From Oscillospiraceae bacterium (GTDB lineage: Bacteria; Bacillota; Clostridia; Oscillospirales; Oscillospiraceae): a stretch of 38,174 nucleotides of DNA. The stretch covers positions 1 through 38,174 of the forward strand of contig WRJA01000014.1 in assembly GCA_009782435.1 (NCBI GenBank). The letters are read 5' to 3'. The position numbers and the translations under genes were made by a program. Positions 6,292-13,740 of this stretch are shown here, in pieces. The stretch's first letter is position 1. The number at the start of each line of letters is the position of its first letter. Under the pieces are notes generated by a model, which ran no database searches, was not told the DNA's origin, and saw only the letters and a program-made list of their open reading frames with translations.

Positions 6292-8727
6292 TTAAAACGC
6301 GTGCTCCGTGCGGGAGATTATCTCCTCTTGAACTTGGGGATTCAATTCTACCCACAAAGCGCTGTAACCCGCGACCCGAACGACCAAATTTCTGTGTTTT
6401 TGAGGGTCTTTCTGCGCGGCTATAAGCATATCGCGGTCAACCACGTTGAACTGTATGTGTTTTCCCAAATACTCTCCGAAATACGTATCGATCAGATCCA
6501 AGAACCTCTCCAAGTCTTCATCCGTCTGCATTGCCGACGGGTGGAACTTAACATTAAACAGGCAGCCGTGTATGGGCGTGTGATCGATTTTTCCCGCGGA
6601 ATTTATCAGGGCGGTCGGTCCGTTCAAATCCATGCCCTGACAGGCCGAGCAGCCGGCGTCATTTAAGGAGAGCCATGATTTTCTTCCGCTCGGCAGCGCG
6701 CCTACCTTTGCCCCCGAAGCTCCGTGGAAGCTCAAACTGTGGGGCGCGACTTCATATTTTGATCCGTAGGGCGAATCTAATTTATGGACATAATTGAACA
6801 GTCTTTTATACAGATCAACTACTATTTCATCAGCATAATCGTCGTCATTGCCGAATTTCGGCGCCGCCAACAGCTTTTTGCGCACATTCTCATAACCTTC
6901 AAAATCTGACGCCAACGCCTTAATAAGCTCATCTTTTCCGACGGATTTGTCGTCAAACACGCATTTTTTTATCGCGGCCAGCGAATCGCCCACATCCGGA
7001 AGACCGATGGGCTGCAAATAGTGAGCGGAAATCTGATAGCGGCATCCTCCTCCGAACACTCCGTCTCCCCGCTTTATGCAGTCGTCAAAAAGACTTGAGA
7101 GGAACAAATTCGGCATCTCATGGCTTCTGAATATGCGAACCCGGTTGCTGAATTCCCTTTGTATCTCAAAAAAGTACTCCGTCTGCTTCATTAAGGCGTC
7201 GACCAGATCGTCATAACTCATATCTGTCAGTTCGCCGGTTTTCGGCCCGATCTGTTTGTTCAAGCGAGGATCTCGCCCGTTGTTCAGAGTGACCTCCAAT
7301 ACTTTCGCAAAATTGAATATTCCGGGCCAAGCGGAAGGCGTCTTTGCCGGTATTCCGTGTAAAACGCAGCCGCCGATTGTATAATTCACGGCATCCTCGT
7401 GAGTGACTCCTCGTTCTTCGAAATACGGGATCGAACTCAGATCGTTGTACCAAGCCGGATAACCCAGGCCAAGCTTGTTCAGTTTCGCGGCAGCCATCTT
7501 AAACTCATGATTTATCCCGGGATGCCAGCGTATCGTAAGCGTCGGGTGGGCTGTTCGCACGTTCATGGCCGCTTCCACCCACAAAAAGCTCATTTCGTTG
7601 ACAGCGTCTTTCCCGTCAATTGTCTGGCCTCCCAGCGTTGTGTTGTGATACTGTGTCTCGCCGGAGCGGCAGTCGTTGATTTGCGTGTCCGCAAGCGGAT
7701 CATAAGTAGCGGTCTTGCTGTCGAATTGCCTCATGGACGAGCACTTGCAGCGCACGCATTCCAGCAGCTCCACAGCCAATTCTCTCGTTATCTTGCCTTC
7801 ATCCAAATCCTTTTTATAATACGGATAAAGATACTGATCCACCCGCCCGAAAGAGATCCCGGAACAGCGGGCGTCATAGAAAACGCAGATGTGACAGAAC
7901 ATCATGGTCTGAATCGCGTCATAAAAATCTCTGGCGGGATTTTCCATGATCCAATTCATCACTTCCGAAATCTTCTCAAGTTCCTTACGCCGTTTCGAAT
8001 CGGTCTCTTTTTTCGCCATCTCAGCCGCTAACACGGAGTAACGCTTGGCGAAACGTATTGATGCTTTTAAAGCGGTTTTCATCGCTCTCAGCAGATTGTG
8101 CTTTTCATAGGATGGATTGTCCAATAATCTCAGCGCTTCCAGTTCATCGTCTATTTCTTTTATGATACCCGTTATCCCTATTTTGATTACTTTTTCATAG
8201 TTCGGGACATGCCAGCCCTTTTCCAAGGAAGCCTCAGTCTCCGCGAAGAAAACCAAAGACCCTTTTTCGTTCATCGTGCACAGTTCCTTGTAAAACTCAG
8301 GTTCGAGCCAGTCCAAAAAGGACTGTTTCGCTTCCCTGTCCTTCCAGTAGTTCACAATGTCTCGGATATCGCCGTGCATATCCTCGCTTACGCGATAGGT
8401 CAGCCAGTTGTTGTCAAGAGCCTCTCCCACCCAGCGGCAATAGAGTTCGGGCCACCACTCAAAGCCCATGGGCTTCGCGGCGAAGTCTCCGCACAGCAAT
8501 TGCTCGTCGTCAATGTATATCGGCAGATTGTCCACAATATTCTCATAGGCGCGTGCGCGTCTGAATATCTTGGGCTGCCCTTCTGTTTCTCTGTATGCCG
8601 CGGTCACCAATTTTGCCCGGCTCAGAGAGAGGCCCGATTCATCACGGGCGTCGCGAAGAAAGTTCCAAATCCGTTGGCCCCGGGTTTGAGCGGCTTTTTC
8701 TGTCGGTACATTCAGTTGGTCTAACAT
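6292..8727 (-). CDS. Glycyl radical enzyme of unassigned reaction (PFL-like superfamily)
   Basis: An 811-residue protein with both ends of the glycyl radical enzyme fold. The C-terminal radical loop is RVAGYSA, with Gly787 the expected radical site. The central cysteine loop reads GGCVLHG, with Cys454 the likely thiyl residue. The dehydratase, decarboxylase and lyase members I know carry Glu two residues after the Cys (C-x-E); here the sequence is C-V-L-H, so the substrate cannot be copied from those families. PFL itself has Cys-Cys and is also excluded. The start at 8727 follows a perfect AAGGAGG. An AraC/PocR regulator gene lies just upstream, and no radical-SAM activating enzyme is in the window. 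The enzyme would be cytoplasmic and oxygen-sensitive. Best guess: carbon-source catabolism (C-C or C-X bond cleavage). Confidence 0.9.
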   Translation of the reverse strand: MLDQLNVPTEKAAQTRGQRIWNFLRDARDESGLSLSRAKLVTAAYRETEGQPKIFRRARAYENIVDNLPIYIDDEQLLCGDFAAKPMGFEWWPELYCRWVGEALDNNWLTYRVSEDMHGDIRDIVNYWKDREAKQSFLDWLEPEFYKELCTMNEKGSLVFFAETEASLEKGWHVPNYEKVIKIGITGIIKEIDDELEALRLLDNPSYEKHNLLRAMKTALKASIRFAKRYSVLAAEMAKKETDSKRRKELEKISEVMNWIMENPARDFYDAIQTMMFCHICVFYDARCSGISFGRVDQYLYPYYKKDLDEGKITRELAVELLECVRCKCSSMRQFDSKTATYDPLADTQINDCRSGETQYHNTTLGGQTIDGKDAVNEMSFLWVEAAMNVRTAHPTLTIRWHPGINHEFKMAAAKLNKLGLGYPAWYNDLSSIPYFEERGVTHEDAVNYTIGGCVLHGIPAKTPSAWPGIFNFAKVLEVTLNNGRDPRLNKQIGPKTGELTDMSYDDLVDALMKQTEYFFEIQREFSNRVRIFRSHEMPNLFLSSLFDDCIKRGDGVFGGGCRYQISAHYLQPIGLPDVGDSLAAIKKCVFDDKSVGKDELIKALASDFEGYENVRKKLLAAPKFGNDDDYADEIVVDLYKRLFNYVHKLDSPYGSKYEVAPHSLSFHGASGAKVGALPSGRKSWLSLNDAGCSACQGMDLNGPTALINSAGKIDHTPIHGCLFNVKFHPSAMQTDEDLERFLDLIDTYFGEYLGKHIQFNVVDRDMLIAAQKDPQKHRNLVVRVAGYSALWVELNPQVQEEIISRTEHAF

Positions 8728-8807
8728 TTTTTTCCTCCTTAAATTGAATAATAAGAACAAAACACTCAGGCGCTGCCGCGACGGTCGCAAAACCTGTCAA
8801 CAATGAT

Positions 8808-10121
8808 TTATTCCGTTCCCTGAATATTTTTCTGCGAACTGTATAAATTCCTGATTTGAGAACACGTAACTCCGAAATGGGATTTGAACATCTTATAAAA
8901 GCTTCTTATCTCAACATAACCAACCTTTTTCGCAACCTCCTGTATGGGTATTTGCGTCTGTTTCAAATAATTATACGCATAATCCATCCTGACTTCATTG
9001 AGATACCACTTCATGTTCACTCCCATGTATTTCTTAAACAGTCTGCTGGCGTATGAGGTCGAAAGATGCAAACTGCGTGCAAGTTTTTCAAGGGTTATGG
9101 GTTTATCATAGTTATTTTCGATATATTCCACCATGCGCTTTACGATGGGACTTCTGATATCAAATTCACCGTAGCTTGTAATCACCACCTCCAAGAATTC
9201 ATCCAAAATCTCAACTATTTCCTCTGTGGCGCTTGCGGCTGTAATACGCTCGGGTATCGAAACGGAAATCTCAAAAATGCTCCTGAAATCGGGGGCCCAT
9301 TTCATGAGATAGGTGATAAGTCTGAAAAACGTCGTCAGCGTATTGAACCGCACCAAATATATTTCCTCATCCCGCAACGCCGGACGAAACAACCGGTGAT
9401 ACTGCTCTTTCGCCTGTATCATCCGTCCCGAATGAAGGTATGAGTAAAATCGGTGGGTCAGCTGCACTGCGGCCGATTCAACGAGCTTATACGGGTTGTC
9501 GCCCTTTTCGCCTTCAAGTATGATATTCATATAAGACAACGGATACTCCGGCGGCTCCTCTTCCTCGGCCGGGTCCTCTTCAAAGCCCGGTACTTTCCCG
9601 ATGTTGACACTCGGAAGAAAACCGGAATTAATATTTATTCTGATCAGAGAGTGCAATAAAAGCATGCTCGGTCGCATCCTGTGGCGCTCCAAAGCCGGGA
9701 TCCCTTTAAGATACCGCTCAAGCTCATCGCCCGAAATACCGAACTGTTCCCTGTAGTAATCCTTTTGCTCAAGCATATTCTGAGCGTACTCTATTGCGGG
9801 GACCGTATAAGCGACAAATATCCCCAAAAGCTTTTTCCGGCTGTAGCACGGCACGACAAATTCACCTATACCGCCGTGACATTCGGAAAAGACCGGCTCA
9901 CGTGTCTGCATTGCGCCGGACATGAGTTTGATCCGTTTTTTTTCACAGAGCTTGCAAGCGTCGGGGTTCGCCGCTATTCTCCTGCACAGCCAATTGCTCT
10001 CATCGATTTCCAAACGTAAATGTGTTTTTTCGGAATAGGGATAAAATGAGCAGTTCAGCTGTGTCAAACGTTTGAATTCCGAAAGGATTTTTTCTATGGT
10101 GCTCTCGATTTCCCTGTCCAT
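8808..10121 (-). CDS. AraC-family regulator with PocR sensory domain
   Basis: A 437-residue transcription factor. Residues about 10-165 form a PocR-type ligand domain with its cysteine cluster (SNWLCRRI, PDACKLCEKKR, FSECHGGIGEFVVPCYS). A middle linker contains an acidic EEDPAEEEEPPEYP segment. The last 100 residues are a double helix-turn-helix: ITLEKLARSLHLSTSYASRL and IQEVAKKVGYVEIRSFYKMF. PocR domains sense small molecules such as diols and often sit beside glycyl radical enzyme loci. The gene is co-directional with the glycyl radical enzyme, 80 bp upstream of it, so it probably activates that enzyme in response to its substrate. The ATG at 10121 has a GGAG site five bases upstream. Confidence 0.9.
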   Translation of the reverse strand: MDREIESTIEKILSEFKRLTQLNCSFYPYSEKTHLRLEIDESNWLCRRIAANPDACKLCEKKRIKLMSGAMQTREPVFSECHGGIGEFVVPCYSRKKLLGIFVAYTVPAIEYAQNMLEQKDYYREQFGISGDELERYLKGIPALERHRMRPSMLLLHSLIRININSGFLPSVNIGKVPGFEEDPAEEEEPPEYPLSYMNIILEGEKGDNPYKLVESAAVQLTHRFYSYLHSGRMIQAKEQYHRLFRPALRDEEIYLVRFNTLTTFFRLITYLMKWAPDFRSIFEISVSIPERITAASATEEIVEILDEFLEVVITSYGEFDIRSPIVKRMVEYIENNYDKPITLEKLARSLHLSTSYASRLFKKYMGVNMKWYLNEVRMDYAYNYLKQTQIPIQEVAKKVGYVEIRSFYKMFKSHFGVTCSQIRNLYSSQKNIQGTE

Positions 10122-10220
10122 CCGTTTCTCCGATTCAGCGCCGAATCAAAAGCAGATTCCGGCAGTTTCCGGTTTTCTTTTCCGGAAACCCCTCCCGGTT
10201 TTCATATCCGGCTTACCGGG

Positions 10221-10250
10221 ATTATATACTGCCGAGCAATATATTTGCAA
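10221..10250 (-). promoter_or_regulatory. Promoter of the PocR/AraC regulator gene
   Basis: On the minus strand TTGCAA (10245-10250) and TATAAT (10221-10226) are separated by 18 bp, a good sigma-A match. The predicted leader of about 90 nt holds two small hairpins (around 10167-10190 and 10194-10220), rich in CCGG. The plus-strand rest of the 10122-10410 gap is AT-rich and holds the opposing promoter. Confidence 0.55.
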
Positions 10251-10334
10251 TGAACCGCTCGGACACATATGAACTATTTTGACATTTTCTTTATATTCAA
10301 ATACATCATGCGAGGATTCTTTTATCGGTTTTCG

Positions 10335-10371
10335 AAAAACACTTCACTATTGAAGTGTTTTTTGATATAAT
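10335..10371 (+). promoter_or_regulatory. Promoter with overlapping 12-bp palindrome
   Basis: TATAAT at 10366-10371 is a perfect -10 box, 40 bp before the next gene; TTCACT at 10343-10348 is a weak -35 at 17 bp. A perfect inverted repeat (arms 10335-10346 and 10351-10362, loop CTAT) covers the -35 and spacer. It could be an operator, or an intrinsic terminator given its A-rich entry and T-rich exit; the position over the promoter favours an operator. Confidence 0.45.
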
Positions 10372-10410
10372 CCCTACAGTTGATACCGTGACTGAAAGGT
10401 GGTGTTTTCA

Positions 10411-11118
10411 TTGCGTATCGACGCTGTAAAACCATCGCTTTCGCCTGTTCACATAATTCCGAAACCACCGGTATCGCGACCGGACGTGCCGGCCCCGGCG
10501 GCGCCCGCAGCTGTTCCGCAGAATACAGGACTGCCGGATCGGGATTTTACTGTCAATATACTCATACCGGAAATCACCGCTCCCGAAATCCTTATTTGGC
10601 GGGATTTCCCTCAAAACGGCGAAAACGAACTCTTCGGGCCGGCATACACGTTAGAGATCTCACCGGAAGCCTTTGCCGCTTATTATGCAGATAACTCGAC
10701 CGGCGATAAGACTCCCGTGGCGTTAACCGGCGATATACGGCCGCAGGCCGTTTCGGACAGCGCGGATATTTCAACTGTGAAAGGGCCGGAAACATGTTCT
10801 GCGTGTGAAAGCCGAAAATACGCTGACAGATCGGGAGACGGTTCCGTGAGTTACCAAGCGCCGACTCACATCGGCCGGAACGCGGCGGCCGCCGCTGTCG
10901 CCGCGCATGAAGGCGAACATGTGAATCATGAGCGCGCAAAAGCCGAAAAGGACGGCCGCAGGATCGTCAGCCAATCGGTGTCTATCCACACCGCGATCTG
11001 CCCCGAGTGCGGAAGAACATACATTTCGGGCGGCGAAACAAAAACGGTCACCGCCTCCGGCAAGGGCAGCGATAAGCAGGAAAATATTGAAAACCCGCAG
11101 GAACAAAGTATATTATGA
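10411..11118 (+). CDS. SprA-related putative zinc metalloprotease
   Basis: A protein of about 235 residues. The N-terminal half is Pro/Ala-rich and poorly conserved. The C-terminal half carries the recognisable core: TCSACESRKYADRSGD, PTHIGRNAAAAAVAAHEGEH and SIHTAICPECGRTYISGG. HEGEH fits an HExxH zinc-protease motif, and the two CxxC pairs suggest another metal site. This domain matches the SprA-related family, whose role is undefined. I take the TTG at 10411 as the start because AAAGGTGG lies eight bases upstream; GTG 10399 is also in frame. Codon use matches the neighbours. The MBL gene follows after 63 bp on the same strand. Confidence 0.7.
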   Translation: MRIDAVKPSLSPVHIIPKPPVSRPDVPAPAAPAAVPQNTGLPDRDFTVNILIPEITAPEILIWRDFPQNGENELFGPAYTLEISPEAFAAYYADNSTGDKTPVALTGDIRPQAVSDSADISTVKGPETCSACESRKYADRSGDGSVSYQAPTHIGRNAAAAAVAAHEGEHVNHERAKAEKDGRRIVSQSVSIHTAICPECGRTYISGGETKTVTASGKGSDKQENIENPQEQSIL

Positions 11119-11181
11119 ACGCAGACCAGACCTGTATGCAAATAAAAAACATACTATATACAACAGACAGGAGATAAAAAC

Positions 11182-11910
11182 ATGGCGGACTATTCAATTC
11201 ATACGGTGACCCCGATCGACGCGACTTGCAGCAGCATACGCGAACTGGGCGACGATCAACTGAGCGTGAGCTGTTTTCTCGTTACGGGGAAAGAAAAGGC
11301 GATGCTGCTCGACAGCGGCTTCGGTAAAGGGAATATCAAAGAAGTGGTTGACGGACTTACCGACCTTCCCGTTATCCTGGTCAACACGCACGCGGACATG
11401 GACCATTCGCACGGGAACAGACTTTTCGGCCCCGCTCACATGCATCCTGCCGAATTCGACCGATATCACCAAGACGTCGGCGGCAACGCGCCTGTTGAAG
11501 CGCTGTGGGAAGGCGATATTATCGATCTGGGCGGACGCCGTCTCGAGGTTATTCATGTTCCGGGCCACACTCCCGGGAGCATAGTGCTGCTTGACGCCGA
11601 AAACCGCATATTATTCGGCGGCGACAGCGTTCAGGACGACATCATCTTCATGGGAAACGCCGGCAGGAATATCCCGGCATACATAGAAAGCATGAAAAAA
11701 CTCACAAAATTCAAGAGCCGGTTCGATAAGGTTTACGGTGCTCACGGAACGACGGTTTTGGACAACAGCATACTTGACGACGTGCTGAACGACGCGATCA
11801 AGCTGCGAAGCGGCGAAATCAAAGGCGGGCCTATCCCTCCGCCCTTTAACAGCCACATGCCTCCGGAAGCCAAACTGTATGTTTTCGGCGCGGCAAAACT
11901 CATTTGTTAG
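11182..11910 (+). CDS. MBL-fold metallo-hydrolase
   Basis: A 242-residue metallo-beta-lactamase-fold protein of normal length. The first metal motif is NTHADMDHSHGN (about residue 73), then HVPGHTPGSIVLLD (about 125) and LFGGDSVQDD. The canonical motif is HxHxDH; here the second His is Asp (HADMDH), a variant seen in some MBL subfamilies, so the metal site may be altered. The reaction is unknown; hydrolysis of a small thioester, ester or phosphodiester is typical. An ACAGGAG site precedes the ATG. The protein has no signal peptide and is probably cytoplasmic. Confidence 0.8.
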   Translation: MADYSIHTVTPIDATCSSIRELGDDQLSVSCFLVTGKEKAMLLDSGFGKGNIKEVVDGLTDLPVILVNTHADMDHSHGNRLFGPAHMHPAEFDRYHQDVGGNAPVEALWEGDIIDLGGRRLEVIHVPGHTPGSIVLLDAENRILFGGDSVQDDIIFMGNAGRNIPAYIESMKKLTKFKSRFDKVYGAHGTTVLDNSILDDVLNDAIKLRSGEIKGGPIPPPFNSHMPPEAKLYVFGAAKLIC

Positions 11911-11969
11911 CATTTATGCCGTACGCTTCAATATACGGCGCTGTTTAAAACAAATACGAAGAATACAAA

Positions 11970-12016
11970 TATCAACGGAACGGAAGCAATAAAAAGTCGC
12001 TTCCGTTCCGTTGATA
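11970..12016. terminator. Shared hairpin between convergent genes
   Basis: An 18-bp perfect stem (11970-11987 with 11999-12016) and an 11-base A-rich loop separate the MBL gene (plus) from the surface-protein gene (minus). There is little T tract outside the stem, so termination in either direction is likely but not certain. Confidence 0.6.
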
Positions 12017-12049
12017 CATATTGGGTTTGTGCCGTCCGCGCCGCGGTAA

Positions 12050-13579
12050 TCATTCGATTTTACGCCTCGATTTGCCGAATACCCTATATTTATGCTCGAT
12101 CGTCACGCCGAGCATTACGGCGGAAACGGCGAGTGCCGAGACAAAATACGTCATGTTCGAGTCGCCGGTCGGCGGCAGGGCCGCCGAGAGCGGCGTAAGA
12201 TATTCCGGTATCCATTCCTCGAGATCGGGGTCCCAGCGCCATATGGTCATCGGCACGCCATTCTCATCGAGCTCGATCCAAGTGTCCTGGTCGTCGCCCG
12301 GGATAAGACTTAAACCGGGCGGCAGCGGGCGCGGCGGCGGATCCGGGTCCGGATCCGGTTTCAGGTCCGGTTCGGGATCCGGTTTCGTGTCCGGTTCGGG
12401 TTTCGTGTCCGGCTCTCCACCGCCACCATCTTCTTGCTCCGTCGTTGTTGTCGAAGACGGAGTCGGCGGAACAACTGCTGTTGCCTCCGCCGTATCATAA
12501 TTCGACGCGAACGCTTTTAAAGGTTCGGACACTACGCCGCCTCCGACCAAGGTCACGTCCGGGGTTCTAAAGGTATCGCCAGCGTCAGTATATTCCGCCT
12601 TGTTTCGAAATTCCCCGGGCTCTTCCGCTTCCGTACGGAAAGAAAAGGTCAGTGGCAAATGAGCGTTGTGTGGCCGGCCAATAATTTTTATTTGAAACTC
12701 ATATGAGGAAGCGAAGCTGTTTTCGCCCGGAGCGGGCGGTAAAGCGGGAAGGGTAAAATAATCGTCGAAGTCGCCCGCGGGATCCACCATTTTAAAATCG
12801 CCCGGAAAGATGTCCGGATCATCATTCTCGACAAGCTTTTGCCCCGCCCCGATAGTCTCGGTGATATACGATGTGACACCCGAAGCGTATGAGTTGGGGT
12901 TGAACGTTATCTCCCATATTATCGATTTTGACGCCGGATCGTATTTGCCTTTCTTTATGAGCATGGTCTTATTGACCGATATTTCCGCAGGCTCGGCATC
13001 CAATTCCGTGTCCGGGCCGCTGACAGATGATGTGTATGTGATTTTTGCTTCATTTTTGAACGTTTCGACGTTTTCTTTCAGAGTGTTGTCGGGGGTTTCG
13101 GTTTTATAATAAAAATCAAAATAATCCGTAAAAGAGTTATCCTCCACCGTCAATTCGATAAAATCGCTGTCGAAATTCAGACTCCCGAATACTGAGCTGT
13201 CGCTTTTATTAATAATTTCACCGGAATCATATTCATAGTCATCAACGCCGTCTGCCACCAGCCGGATGCCGGGAACGCCTCCGGTCATCAGCAGCTTGAA
13301 GCCCGCCGGCAGCTCGTCGCGCAGAACAAGACCCTCCGCCCCGGCGCCTGATTCCGCGGTCACGGTTATTTTCCATTCAATGACCAAAAAAGGTTCAAGC
13401 GGGGCGTCAACCTGCCAAACCCCGTTTTCGTCGTCATATAAGCCTCCGTTATTTGTCCCCTCTATGCTTTTTTCGATCGCCATTTCACCGTCGCTCGCCA
13501 TCATTCCGTATGCCGCGATCGACACGATCACAATTATTATCAGGAAAAGCGTTGAAAACTCTCTGTAACGTTTTTTCAC
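12050..13579 (-). CDS. LPxTG-type cell-wall-anchored surface protein
   Basis: A protein of about 509 residues. It has a basic N-terminus and hydrophobic signal/anchor segment (KKRYREFS, then TLFLIIIVIVSIAAYG). Two or three beta-rich repeat-like domains follow (APLEPFLVIEWKITVT, LRDELPAGFKLL; again KSIIWEITFNP), resembling the B-type or DUF11-like stalk domains of Gram-positive adhesins. Then come a Thr/Glu/Gly stretch, a Pro-Asp repeat and the sorting signal LPPTG-D, a hydrophobic helix and a basic tail (GKSRRKIE). A sortase would link it to peptidoglycan. The start is uncertain: GTG 13579 begins just before the basic signal, but its GGAG is only two bases away; GTG 13624 and TTG 13606 are in frame. 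Confidence 0.8.
   Translation of the reverse strand: MKKRYREFSTLFLIIIVIVSIAAYGMMASDGEMAIEKSIEGTNNGGLYDDENGVWQVDAPLEPFLVIEWKITVTAESGAGAEGLVLRDELPAGFKLLMTGGVPGIRLVADGVDDYEYDSGEIINKSDSSVFGSLNFDSDFIELTVEDNSFTDYFDFYYKTETPDNTLKENVETFKNEAKITYTSSVSGPDTELDAEPAEISVNKTMLIKKGKYDPASKSIIWEITFNPNSYASGVTSYITETIGAGQKLVENDDPDIFPGDFKMVDPAGDFDDYFTLPALPPAPGENSFASSYEFQIKIIGRPHNAHLPLTFSFRTEAEEPGEFRNKAEYTDAGDTFRTPDVTLVGGGVVSEPLKAFASNYDTAEATAVVPPTPSSTTTTEQEDGGGGEPDTKPEPDTKPDPEPDLKPDPDPDPPPRPLPPGLSLIPGDDQDTWIELDENGVPMTIWRWDPDLEEWIPEYLTPLSAALPPTGDSNMTYFVSALAVSAVMLGVTIEHKYRVFGKSRRKIE
12340..12413 (-). repeat. Pro-Asp/Glu coding repeat before the cell-wall sorting signal
   Basis: The DNA is a tandem series of 12- and 6-bp units built on TCCGGN that encode PDTKPEPDTKPDPEPDLKPD-type residues. 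Such wall-spanning linkers are typical of sortase substrates and are prone to length change by slippage. Within the window this is the most repetitive coding stretch. Confidence 0.75.
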
Positions 13580-13740
13580 ATCTCCGGTCCCGCCGGCGGT
13601 CAACCCCGCCGCGGAACAGCCCACCTCCCGTTATTGACGATACGGAAAAACAGTTTCCGAGCCGTGTACGCCGAAATTCTTGCTGCTTTGCATTATATAC
13701 CTTGCCTTACCGACAGTAAACAGAAAGTCGAAAAATAATT

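Noticed and set aside
7399-8031. Plus-strand open frame opposite the glycyl radical enzyme
   Set aside because: Antisense shadow of a well-supported gene.
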